Origin: Paenibacillus xylaniclasticus
Lineage (GTDB): Bacteria > Bacillota > Bacilli > Paenibacillales > Paenibacillaceae
Assembly (NCBI RefSeq): GCF_004001065.1
Contig: NZ_BIML01000006.1
Coordinates: 1-64,000 of the forward strand
Length of the DNA: 64,000 nucleotides
Direction: 5' to 3'
Under the pieces are notes generated by a model. The model saw only the letters and a program-made list of their open reading frames with translations. It did no database searches and was not told the DNA's origin. Every line of letters begins with the position of its first letter. Position 1 is the stretch's first letter. Of this stretch, positions 7,801 through 16,529 are shown piece after piece. A program made the position numbers and the translations under genes.

Positions 7801-10661
7801 CTGATTACGGCAAAGTTGTAGATACCGTAACGGTAGATGGCCAGGCTGTGACGATCGCCAACGATAATACGTTCACTTTAACCAATATTAGCGCGGATCA
7901 TAACATTCATGTGACATTTAAAGATGATCCAGCTGCATCCCAGCTTCCTTTTATCGTATGGAATGACAACTTCGCTAGCGGCGAGTACACAACGGCTGTT
8001 ATCATTGACTTAGGCGAAGGGAATGAAGCACTAGGCTCCGAGCTTCATCCGGGCTTGTTCACCGTGTCAGCTAAAAACACGACTCTCTTCGGTAACTCCG
8101 TGGTCTTTGAAGGAACGCGCAAGATCTCACGAGTATACGCCAATGACGAACCGAAAGTGCGCGGTTATAAAGGAAAGGTAAGCAATTCACCAGATTATCA
8201 AGACGGACTGGCAAGCGGCCGTTACATCGTAGTAGAGCTTGAGTTTTATACAGAGGCCGGCGGCAGTACAACGCTCGACGGCAGCAGCAACTCGACAAGA
8301 CAAAATTACAATATCATTCAAAATAAAGATATCGTGCTAACAGATGGCGAGTCGCTTAGCTATGTCGTCTTCAAACAGGAGAAAGTTGTAAATCCGATTC
8401 TTGACAAGTTTACATCACATACGAGCGATTCGGTCAATTACGCACTCTACCTTCACAAGGATGATAAAGGTGAAGCGCTGCAACAATTGCCGCTATATGT
8501 CTATACACACGGCATGTCACGCGGCGGCACACAAGCACAGTTCGACCAGAAGGCGTCTATGAAATCCGCTAACGGTTCGGTTGCTCTGATGAAGAAAATG
8601 CAAGAAAATCCTAAAAAGTATGCTAGCCATATTCTGAATATTTCTTATAACGGAACTTCCACTCCACAAACAGCCGATGTGAAGAAGGTTATCGACGACT
8701 TAGTTGCACGCGGATTAGTAGACCCTAACCGGATTTACGTAGCGGGCTTCTCATGGGGTGGCGCGTATACGAACACCTTAATTAACACATACCCTGGCTT
8801 CTTCGCAGCAGGTGCACCGATGTCACCAGTATTCGGTTCACCAGAAGCGAGTACGAACGAAGCTCACAAAGATCTGGCTTATTGGATGTTTATCAATGCT
8901 CATAACGTTGGAATCTATCAGACGAATCTCAATACCTTCATCACCACTAATATGCCGGCGATGACCAACGCAAGAGCTTCCCGTTTTGAGAGCAATGAGG
9001 CTCTTACTTGGCCATACAATCAATATGATCAGCCAAGTCAGAGACCGAATCCAGACAACACACCAATCATGCAGGACTATATCGCACATGAGGTTGAGGC
9101 TGCGGTTCTTTATAACCAGATCACGATGGGGACTTGGAGCATAGCTCCTACGGCACAATCCTCTAACTTGCCGGCTTGGGACAATGATTACACCGACGTC
9201 TTTGATTGGATGTTCGCACAGAGGAAAGCGGACGTGCCTGGTGCTCCGAGCAGCTTTAAAGCGACGGCAGGCGACGGACAGGTCACATTGAACTGGACAG
9301 CTCCAGCAGATAACGGCGGCAGTGCGATATTGGGCTATAAGGTCTGGTATGGCGACGTGACGCCGGTCACACTAGGTGCGGAGGCGACCGAATATACCTT
9401 CAAGGATCTGACTAACGGCCAAGAGTACACCTTCAAGGCCGTCGCGATGAACGCGAAAGGCGATAGTAGCGAGGTAAGTGCGACGGCGACGCCGGTAACG
9501 AAGGCGACCCCTCCTGTTAATCCTGATCCTTCCGGCGGCAATGGCGGCGGCAATGGCGGCGGCAATGGCGGCGGCAACTCCGGTGGTAACACCGGCGGTA
9601 ACACCGGCAATACAGGCACCGAGACAGAAACTACATCGCCTAAGCCGTCCTACACCGTGAACACGCCGAAGGATAAGCCTGCTGTCACGGACCGAGACGG
9701 TAACACTACCCTGCCGGGCGGCGGCGAGATTACAACCAAGGGCGGGACGAAGATTGAAGTACCTGAGGGCACAACTATAGACGCAAAAGGTAAAGTGACC
9801 ATTCCGGCGGACAAGAACGCCGAGGTGACGCTATCCGGCGGCAACAGCACCGTGACCATTCCGGGCGGCTCGACGATCGAGAGCGACGGTACGGTTACAT
9901 TGGGCGACGGCGACGCGCAGGTGAACCTGCCGAACGGCAAATCGTTGAGTATCCGCGGCGGATCGAGGATCCTGAGTGACGGCTCGGTTGTGGTAGGATC
10001 GAACGGCGCGAAAGTCGGCTTAAACAACGCCATATCGCTGAACATCCATGAGGGCACGGAGTTTGTATTGGATGACGAAAGTCCGCTGGGCTTCCTCGTG
10101 ATGTCGGGCAATCCATTCAATGATGTCAACGTGGATGACTGGTTCTACAGCTACGTCAACTCCGCCTACACATTCGGTCTTGTCAACGGCACGGCGTCCA
10201 CGACGTTCTCACCGAGCAGCTCAATAACGCGCGCGATGTTCGTGCAGGTACTGGCCAATCTTGAGAACATAGACCGCACCGGTTACACAAGTTCTCGCTT
10301 TAGCGACGTGACGGCCGGTCAGTGGTACACGGCGGCAGTCGAATGGGCAGCCGAAAGCGGCATCGTCAACGGTACAAACGCAGACAAATTTGATCCTAAT
10401 TCACCGATGACGCGCGAGCAGATGCTGGTAATCCTGTACAACTACTTGAAGTACAAGGGCATTGAAATCCCTGAAGGCCAATCGAAGTCCTTCGCGGATG
10501 AAAGCAAGATCAGCTCATGGGCGTTAGAGGCTGTTCAGGCACTGAAGGGCATCGGCATTGTAACAGGCAAGGGTAACAACATTTTCGACCCTCAAGGTAC
10601 TGCTACCCGCGCCGAATTAGCCACTATCTTTGTAAGATTCATCGAATATCTGGCTAAGTAA
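4890..10661 (+). CDS. Very large S-layer-anchored protein with two tandem esterase modules
   Basis: 1923 residues, exported and held at the cell wall. Order: signal peptide (1 to about 35); module 1 (about 42-745) with a CBM9-like sandwich, a short beta domain, an Ig-like esterase N-terminal domain and an alpha/beta hydrolase; module 2 (about 750-1446) repeating all of these; an FN3 domain (about 1450-1540); a Gly/Asn-rich linker; a low-complexity beta region rich in TIPGG-like turns; and three SLH domains (about 1740-1923) that bind pyruvylated wall polymer. Nucleophile elbows are GFSMG (Ser579) and GFSWG (Ser1288). The position that should hold the acid is Asp630 in copy 1 (NAYDTRV) but Asn1339 in copy 2 (NAHNVGI). 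AAGGAGG lies 10 bases before the ATG. An esterase or peptidase acting on plant polysaccharide is likely; the substrate is unknown. Confidence 0.88.
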   Translation: MPKRFSKMLSFLCCLVLVASLLPVNLAGYTDNMVHADANDTPTAMFGTPELGSDDLLWSKTTTYPINKSTVPGDPRPHATGTVQILWDYDYVYARVVVEDSNLYQGPGADHTYDSLEFYVGPGSSGSNQWRVSSTGVFSAQSHTDRAAWTQITNTGYIVETRIPKRSLTLEPGKLTFEVYINNSTANGGDRYEVVSAFGSPDTGFGSHAAFENSLELIEAKDVDTRFTITTKVDTGGTITPNAPGNVMKVTPGLDKVFTIIPDNGKIVDTVTVDGQAVTIANDNTFSLTNISADHQIHVTFKDDPAASQLPFIVWNDNFASGEYTTAVIIDLGEGKEALGSELHPGLFTVSARDTTLSGDSVVYEGTRKISRVYANNQPNVRGYKGKVSNSPDYQDGLASGRYIVVELEFYTEVGGKTTLDVNSNSTKQNYNVVQNGDIVLTGGDRISNAVFKQNNVVNPILDKFTPLTSDSVNYALYLHKDDNGDALQGLPLYVYTHGFSRGGTQAHIDQKASMKSANGSVALMKRIEQNPGKYASHILNISYSGGSAPDIGDVKKIIDNMVASGLVNPNRIYAAGFSMGAMFTNTLVNTYPGFFAAAAPMGIASGAPSVSANEAHRDQAYWIFVNAYDTRVNASLLDNFINNDISDLTNARASRFESNEALTWPYNQYDQPSQRPNPNSTPPLLDYIAHEVEAAVLYNGITMENPITKETWSIAPIAQSPNLPAWNNDYTDVFDWMYSQSKPSVLPDAPTAMFGTPELGSDDPLWSKTKEYPINKSTVPNDPRPHATGTVKLLWDNDYVYARVVVEDSNLYRGPGSDHTYDSLEFYVGPGSSGSNQWRVSATGVFSGQSELGRAAWTQITDTGYVVEMRIPKRNLTLEPGKFTFEVYINNSTANGGDRYEVVSAFGTPDTGYSGHSSFADSLVLIEAKEVDTRFTITTQAETGGKVSPNAPGNVLRVESGEDVIFTVIPDYGKVVDTVTVDGQAVTIANDNTFTLTNISADHNIHVTFKDDPAASQLPFIVWNDNFASGEYTTAVIIDLGEGNEALGSELHPGLFTVSAKNTTLFGNSVVFEGTRKISRVYANDEPKVRGYKGKVSNSPDYQDGLASGRYIVVELEFYTEAGGSTTLDGSSNSTRQNYNIIQNKDIVLTDGESLSYVVFKQEKVVNPILDKFTSHTSDSVNYALYLHKDDKGEALQQLPLYVYTHGMSRGGTQAQFDQKASMKSANGSVALMKKMQENPKKYASHILNISYNGTSTPQTADVKKVIDDLVARGLVDPNRIYVAGFSWGGAYTNTLINTYPGFFAAGAPMSPVFGSPEASTNEAHKDLAYWMFINAHNVGIYQTNLNTFITTNMPAMTNARASRFESNEALTWPYNQYDQPSQRPNPDNTPIMQDYIAHEVEAAVLYNQITMGTWSIAPTAQSSNLPAWDNDYTDVFDWMFAQRKADVPGAPSSFKATAGDGQVTLNWTAPADNGGSAILGYKVWYGDVTPVTLGAEATEYTFKDLTNGQEYTFKAVAMNAKGDSSEVSATATPVTKATPPVNPDPSGGNGGGNGGGNGGGNSGGNTGGNTGNTGTETETTSPKPSYTVNTPKDKPAVTDRDGNTTLPGGGEITTKGGTKIEVPEGTTIDAKGKVTIPADKNAEVTLSGGNSTVTIPGGSTIESDGTVTLGDGDAQVNLPNGKSLSIRGGSRILSDGSVVVGSNGAKVGLNNAISLNIHEGTEFVLDDESPLGFLVMSGNPFNDVNVDDWFYSYVNSAYTFGLVNGTASTTFSPSSSITRAMFVQVLANLENIDRTGYTSSRFSDVTAGQWYTAAVEWAAESGIVNGTNADKFDPNSPMTREQMLVILYNYLKYKGIEIPEGQSKSFADESKISSWALEAVQALKGIGIVTGKGNNIFDPQGTATRAELATIFVRFIEYLAK
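5013..7118 (+). repeat. Intragenic tandem duplication, copy 1
   Basis: From PTAMFGTPELGSDD to DVFDWMYSQSK. Copy 2 lies at a constant offset of 2127 bases (709 codons) up to beyond 8904, and long stretches are identical at nucleotide level, which indicates a fairly recent duplication in the gene. Confidence 0.9.
7140..9227 (+). repeat. Intragenic tandem duplication, copy 2
   Basis: Second copy of the 2.1-kb module. It lacks six codons (NPITKE) after the conserved HEVEAAVLYN segment, and has diverged around the presumed active-site acid. Confidence 0.9.
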
Positions 10662-10681
10662 AGGCGTCAACAGGTAAAGGC

Positions 10682-10725
10682 AGATCCTTCCGGCTGGACA
10701 TGATCCGGCTGGAAGGGTCTTTTTC
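10682..10725. terminator. Terminator between convergent genes
   Basis: AGATCCTTCC / GGAAGGGTCT (10682-10691 and 10711-10720, one G-U pair) followed by TTTTCTAG. It ends the SLH-esterase transcript and lies just before the stop codon of the convergent acetyltransferase. Confidence 0.8.
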
Positions 10726-11270
10726 TAGTTTGTCATAACCTTTTCAAAGCGGAAAAATTCATATTCTGCATCTGTTTCTGGCTCCTCGCCTTCGACATTC
10801 GGCCCTGGGTTGCCGCGATGATAAAACTCCACGATTTTGAAGCCGCATTTGTTTACGTAAAAGTGAATATTGCGCTTTTCAAAATACGGTGTGAACAGCT
10901 CCCATACCTTCGTTGCTGGGAATGCTGCTTCGATGGCTTCCCATGCCTTGGTCCCGATGCCTTGTCCTTGTACACTCGCCTTCGTATACAAGAAATCGAC
11001 TTCATTGCGCTGTGTATCCGTATTAATGTGTAGCACGACGCCACCGATTCGTTCCCCGTTTAAGAGAAATTGACGAACAACCGCCTCTTCTGAAAATAAC
11101 GAGCGCTCAAAATCTGCTTCAGACGGGATGGGCCCCATTGTTGTCGGATCCTCCGCCCCTTTAAAACTTTCCTGCAAACCTTTCATAAACGCTTCCTGTA
11201 TTTCTTTCTTTAATTCTATTAACTCTTCCTGTGGTACAGGCGCTAAAATCAATTGTTCATCCTGTTTCAT
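10725..11270 (-). CDS. GNAT-family N-acetyltransferase
   Basis: 181 residues. The acetyl-CoA pyrophosphate-binding loop is visible as VQGQGIGTKAWEAIE (motif A, Q/RxxGxG), preceded by strand beta4 EVDFLYTKASV and followed by FEKRNIHFYVNKCGFKIVEFY, the usual end of the fold. The first 70 residues contain a helical extension and IPSEADFERSLF, as in a common Firmicutes subgroup of uncharacterised GNAT proteins. The acceptor substrate cannot be read from the sequence. It is monocistronic and convergent with the SLH gene. Confidence 0.85.
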   Translation of the reverse strand: MKQDEQLILAPVPQEELIELKKEIQEAFMKGLQESFKGAEDPTTMGPIPSEADFERSLFSEEAVVRQFLLNGERIGGVVLHINTDTQRNEVDFLYTKASVQGQGIGTKAWEAIEAAFPATKVWELFTPYFEKRNIHFYVNKCGFKIVEFYHRGNPGPNVEGEEPETDAEYEFFRFEKVMTN

Positions 11271-11349
11271 TCTTAATAATCCTTTCCATAGATAGCGATG
11301 AGAGAAATGCTATGATGCAGTAGTCTAATTTTTGTGAAATAGCCAACGG

Positions 11350-11526
11350 ATAATACTATCACTTCATCGGGAATCGGCAGGCTTATGTCATAAAGCAGAA
11401 ACCATCGAGGACTTTGATGATTACTCTGTCGATGACATTTTAAGTGTGGCTGGAATTCTGAAACCCGGGGAAGCGCAAGAATTATTAGACCACATTCAGG
11501 AGTCACGGGAGGGCTGGGGAAAGTGA
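11350..11526 (+). pseudogene. Remnant of a VapB-like antitoxin gene
   Basis: The frame at 11401-11526 reads TIEDFDDYSVDDILSVAG, then LKPGEAQELLDHIQESREGWGK, an acidic helical C-terminal tail of the kind that antitoxins use to wrap their toxin. Upstream the frame is open to about 11350 but has no ATG, and the nearest ATG (11385) runs into a stop after two codons in another frame. I read it as a decayed or frameshifted antitoxin. Its TGA overlaps the GTG of the toxin fragment (GTGA), the usual coupling in such pairs. Confidence 0.5.
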
Positions 11527-11735
11527 CCCACAGCCACTCCGGATATTTATTCGATTCGAACATCGTCATCGCCATTCTGGACAACGATCATGCCGCCATT
11601 AACTTAGTACGACAAGCCCAAGAAGAAAAACGGCGAATATTCTTTTCGACGATTACGGAATGTGAAGTACTGAGTGGTGTCAAACACAATCAGTTCCTAA
11701 TCGCAGTCTTTCTTTGGAAATTTCATTATATGTAA
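11523..11735 (+). pseudogene. Truncated PIN-domain (VapC-like) toxin
   Basis: 70 codons from a GTG. It shows the start of a PIN ribonuclease domain: YLFDSNIVIAILDND with the first catalytic Asp, then IFFSTITECEVLSGVKH with the conserved Glu. Complete PIN toxins have about 130 residues; here homology ends after about 55 and unrelated residues lead to a stop, so the C-terminal acidic residues are missing. With the damaged antitoxin this is a dead toxin-antitoxin locus (inference from family knowledge). Confidence 0.6.
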
Positions 11736-11845
11736 TAATAATCTCCCCAACGTCATAAAAAGCATTACTATTTATCGGATCATTTACAAAAAAAACACTT
11801 TTTATAGTGCCTCACAAAAATTCAGTGAATACATACAAAATTTAA

Positions 11846-11881
11846 AATACTAAGGGCTATTATTGAATAGCTCTTAGTATT
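11846..11881 (-). terminator. Terminator of the phospholipase-D-like gene
   Basis: Long stem AATACTAAGGGCTATT / AATAGCTCTTAGTATT with a 4-base loop. On the minus strand it is followed by TTTTAAATTTT. The stop codon of the gene lies inside the right arm; on the plus strand the hairpin is followed by seven T, so it may work both ways. Confidence 0.8.
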
Positions 11882-12969
11882 TTTTTGTATTATTAATGAC
11901 TTGTTGCTGGTTATGCAATTTCTCTAACTCATCAATAAACCTTAATATTTCTTTCTTTATGCTTTCGGTTAAACTATATAATTCATTTACGTCAGATTCT
12001 GCTTCTTCAGCTAATTCTTCATGTCGGTTAAAGGCTCGTTGGGACGCTATCTCTGTAGCCTCATCTAGTTCATCAAAATATGAAAGTTCATCACTAATTA
12101 GTTCACAAGCAAAATCTTGATGATCAAAGAATGCTAATTCATAAATAGGTGATTCTTCTTCACATAAATTCCGAGCAGTCTCTAGGTCACTAATAATGTT
12201 TGACTCAAAAAAGATATCAAGCTCTATCACGCTAATCAAATCATTTATTTCCTCTTCGAGATCATGCAGTATATTACCGAAATGAATAAGATTTCCAGGA
12301 GATACATATGGATCTCTCGAATTATATACCTCATTTTCTTCGAATTGACCTACATAAGTAAACAATCCTTCCTTCATGCTATCTGTAATAGATATCATAT
12401 CTGACAATAGCATTGACAAAGTAATTTGCTTTTTATTAAAGATATCACCGAAATACTGAATCCCTTCATCTTCAATTAAAGGGACTAAATTTTCAATAAT
12501 CAGTTTTACCTTATTGGGGTCACGAATAATTATACCTGTCTCTCTGTTATTCTTGCTTTCATCCGAGAAATTCGCTGAACCTATGTAAGCAATATTATTT
12601 GTTAGTACAATTTTTGTATGATTATCAAAATGATAAAAAGTGGCTATATCATCTATCTCATTTGAATTCAACCGTCTTGTATAATTCGTAATGCTATCTT
12701 TAGCTTTTTTACGTGCTGAATCACTATAGTAGGTATCATAATGATTTGGAATATTTGTAACAATACGTACCAATACGTACCTCTGCATGTTCTGCAGCAT
12801 CCTTAAGTAAATCTAATAAATGATTTCTTTGGGACGAGATATTATATGTGGTTACAAATATATAATCTGCATTCGGAAAATCATCCAGAACCTCCTGATA
12901 ATTCAATTCATCCCTTGAGGAAACTAATTCAATAATTCCAGGCACTAAATTAATTCTTTCTGAACTCAA
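11874..12969 (-). pseudogene. Phospholipase-D-like protein gene, frameshifted by a 10-bp tandem duplication
   Basis: Two consecutive reading frames make one protein of about 360 residues. The upstream part starts at TTG 12969, with AAGGAG 8 bases before it, and runs LSSERINLVPGIIELVSS to DAAEHAEVRI; the downstream part resumes as VRIVTNIPNHYDTYYSDS. At the junction CAATACGTAC is present twice in tandem (12761-12780); removing one copy restores the frame exactly (AEVRIVTN). The downstream part carries one HKD motif, HTKIVLTNNIAYIGSANFSD, typical of PLD-family nucleases and lipases, then a long acidic, probably coiled-coil C-terminus. It is much more AT-rich than its neighbours, suggesting transfer. 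A role in DNA cleavage or defence is possible but unproven. Confidence 0.75.
12761..12780. repeat. 10-bp tandem duplication causing a frameshift
   Basis: CAATACGTAC occurs twice without spacer inside the phospholipase-D-like gene. The length is not a multiple of three. Confidence 0.95.
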
Positions 12970-13000
12970 ATCATCATCTCCTTCGTCAAGATAAAACAGA

Positions 13001-13038
13001 AGACACCTTAGAGCGATTTCCATCACTCTAAGGTGTCT
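13001..13038 (-). terminator. Probable terminator of the groESL transcript
   Basis: Perfect 13-bp stem AGACACCTTAGAG / CTCTAAGGTGTCT with a 12-base loop, followed on the minus strand by TCTGTTTTATCTT. It lies between groEL and the ribosome site of the PLD-like gene. Confidence 0.75.
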
Positions 13039-13055
13039 TCATTATACACAATGTG

Positions 13056-13200
13056 GGCAAGGTTTCTCCGAAGAGAAACCCTTGCCTCACAAGGCTTTAT
13101 AGCCGATATTTCCGCATGGAGCGGTCTGTGCTCCATCGGCAATGAATTCTACCGCTTAAGCGCGGTCGCTCCTCCTCGATTTACATCGAGGAAGAATTCA

Positions 13201-13201
<1 letters not shown>
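13056..13201 (-). ncRNA. Array of nested hairpins immediately behind groEL (unknown RNA element)
   Basis: On the minus strand, starting at the groEL stop: an outer stem ATGAATTC/GAATTCAT (13194-13201 with 13142-13149) encloses two hairpins (TCCTCGAT/ATCGAGGA at 13173-13192 and ACCGC/GCGGT at 13151-13166). Next, GCCGAT/ATCGGC (13102-13107, 13135-13140) encloses TGGAGC/GCTCCA. GCCT/AGGC (13084-13095) and a long hairpin GGCAAGGTTTCTC / GAGAAACCCTTGCC (13056-13086) follow. Nearly every base is in a helix. I do not recognise it as a known Rfam family; it could be a 3'-UTR RNA, or the end of a hairpin-rich mobile element. Confidence 0.45.
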
Positions 13202-14853
<1,652 letters not shown>

Positions 14854-14928
14854 CTAAGTAATATCATGCCGGAGCGTCTATCGCCCCGTCCGATTATGTT
14901 GCTTGTATGTGATTCAATCGCAGGCGAA

Positions 14929-15210
14929 TTAGCCCAGGACCGCGTGAATGTCGCTTTCCTTCATAATCAAATACTCTTTGCCTTCATACTTAACTTCTGT
15001 GCCTGCATATTTGGAGAACAGGACGCGATCGCCGACTTGTACTTCCAGCGCAACGCGAACGCCGTCTTTCAGAGCACCGCTGCCTACAGCGACAACTTTA
15101 CCTTCTTGTGGCTTCTCTTTCGCCGTGTCTGGAAGCACAATGCCGCTTGCCGTAGTTTCTTCTTTCGCGATCGGCTCTACCAATACGCGTTCACCCAAAG
15201 GTTTGATCAT
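14929..15210 (-). CDS. groES: Co-chaperonin GroES (10 kDa)
   Basis: 93 residues, full length. Begins [18 protein letters not shown], has the mobile loop [20 protein letters not shown] that docks on GroEL, and ends [22 protein letters not shown] sits ahead of the ATG. First gene of the groESL operon, 99 bases upstream of groEL. Confidence 0.98.
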   Translation of the reverse strand: MIKPLGERVLVEPIAKEETTASGIVLPDTAKEKPQEGKVVAVGSGALKDGVRVALEVQVGDRVLFSKYAGTEVKYEGKEYLIMKESDIHAVLG

Positions 15211-15252
15211 GAAAAATAGCCTCCTTTTGAAAATGGTACGTTGTACATTTTG

Positions 15253-15279
15253 TTAGCACTCGTAAGACAGAAGTGCTAA
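15253..15279 (-). promoter_or_regulatory. CIRCE operator (HrcA binding site)
   Basis: TTAGCACTC-N9-AAGTGCTAA; the consensus is TTAGCACTC-N9-GAGTGCTAA, so one base differs. It lies between promoter and ribosome site of groES, where HrcA represses heat-shock transcription. Confidence 0.97.
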
Positions 15280-15290
15280 CAACCATTTTT

Positions 15291-15319
15291 ATAATACCTA
15301 TTTTACTCTTACATTTCAA
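15291..15319 (-). promoter_or_regulatory. Sigma-A promoter of groESL
   Basis: On the minus strand TTGAAA (-35, 15314-15319), a 17-base spacer and TATTAT (-10, 15291-15296), directly upstream of the CIRCE element. Confidence 0.8.
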
Positions 15320-15383
15320 GTGCTCTGAACCATTAATTTAACGGATTTTTACTATAGATTCATCTGCGCCTCGGGTCCGCCTC

Positions 15384-16529
15384 TTACTTCAAATCATACT
15401 TGCCGTTGTCCGTCATCCTCACCTTCACTTCGATCGTCATATCGTCCTTGGCAGGAAGCCAATCTTTCTTGGAGGCATACATTTTCCAGAAGGCCGGATG
15501 GTAGCGGTAAAGGTTCAATCTCGTCTGCAGCAGATCAGCGTGCTTGTCCAGCCCTGCTTCATACGTTTGCTTAATTTCTTCACGTACCTTGCTCGAAACT
15601 ACCGACTCTACCTTCTGCTTGGTCAATTGGCCTTCCAATTCTACAACGTGTACACGCAGCTTCACCTTCAGCCTAAATCTCGCCGAATCGCCCTTAATTA
15701 TGCTGCTAAGATGAGAAACGGATTTTTCGACCGCAACCGTTGCCCGTTTTCCATCCACTTCGAAGCTGAACATCTCTCTTCGGAAATTAGGCAGCAGCCA
15801 GCGAAGCCCCTTCATCTCCGATTCAGGCAAATAACCGATAAGCTGACGGTCGCTCATAATAAAGCTTCCTTGCGGTATATTCAATGACAACGGTTTACTT
15901 CCTGCTTTCCAATCTCCTTTTGTCTCAGCAAGATTCGTTAAAAGTGTCGTATAAGAACGCTCAGTCTGCTGTTGAATGAACTTCTGCATATTGAGCGGTC
16001 GATACATGCTTACTTGCCTAAACATGAGCTCCGGCTTATATATAAAGCTAACAAGAGGAGATAGGTTAAAAATAGACTCCGTAGAGAACAGCTGATCGAA
16101 CGATGCTCGCGTGCCGAATACCCATGCCGAAAATCTTGCTGCCCGCTGCCGGTTCATCGCATCGAGCAGCTCGTCCAGCTTAGGCATCGCTCTCTCGTGG
16201 ATAATGAGCGTCTTCAAGTTCTCGACACTTAACTGATATTGACTCGACTTAATCAATTCCGTCAGTGCGACCAGAACCGTAGGCCCTTCGCTATGCCCGA
16301 CCCACTTATTCGGCCCTGATGCTGGCCCACCTTCCGTCTTCGCAATCGATTCGAAGGAGATCATCTCGCCGTATAGCTTGAACTTCCCGTCCTCATAATC
16401 TATACCCATCGCGGTGATATAACCGATATCCTGCATATCGACTTTATCCCAGCAGCCGCCAAGCAGCGCTGCCACCAATAGCACCGCGATAGCCTTCAAC
16501 GCTCGATGCTGCAGGCGACAAGCAATCAT
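15384..16529 (-). CDS. Spore germination lipoprotein, GerC family
   Basis: 381 residues. Lipobox LLGGC (Cys26) after a hydrophobic signal; the following WDKVDMQDIGYITAMGIDYE is the typical GerAC start. The family C-terminal domain runs to the end (KADLLQTRLNLYRYHPAFWK-like segment near 340). In spores the GerC lipoprotein sits at the inner membrane with the A and B subunits and is required for receptor function. The start ATG overlaps the gerA stop by four bases, so it is the third gene of a B-A-C operon. This gene is intact although both partners carry a frameshift. Confidence 0.92.
   Translation of the reverse strand: MIACRLQHRALKAIAVLLVAALLGGCWDKVDMQDIGYITAMGIDYEDGKFKLYGEMISFESIAKTEGGPASGPNKWVGHSEGPTVLVALTELIKSSQYQLSVENLKTLIIHERAMPKLDELLDAMNRQRAARFSAWVFGTRASFDQLFSTESIFNLSPLVSFIYKPELMFRQVSMYRPLNMQKFIQQQTERSYTTLLTNLAETKGDWKAGSKPLSLNIPQGSFIMSDRQLIGYLPESEMKGLRWLLPNFRREMFSFEVDGKRATVAVEKSVSHLSSIIKGDSARFRLKVKLRVHVVELEGQLTKQKVESVVSSKVREEIKQTYEAGLDKHADLLQTRLNLYRYHPAFWKMYASKKDWLPAKDDMTIEVKVRMTDNGKYDLK

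Noticed and set aside
9535-9610. Short direct repeats (GGCGGCAATGGC) as a possible CRISPR or satellite array
   Set aside because: They encode the Gly/Asn-rich linker of the SLH protein, with no unique spacers and in phase with the codons.
11273-11584. 103-codon open frame on the minus strand
   Set aside because: It lies antisense to the toxin-antitoxin remnant, has no ribosome site and no recognisable domain.
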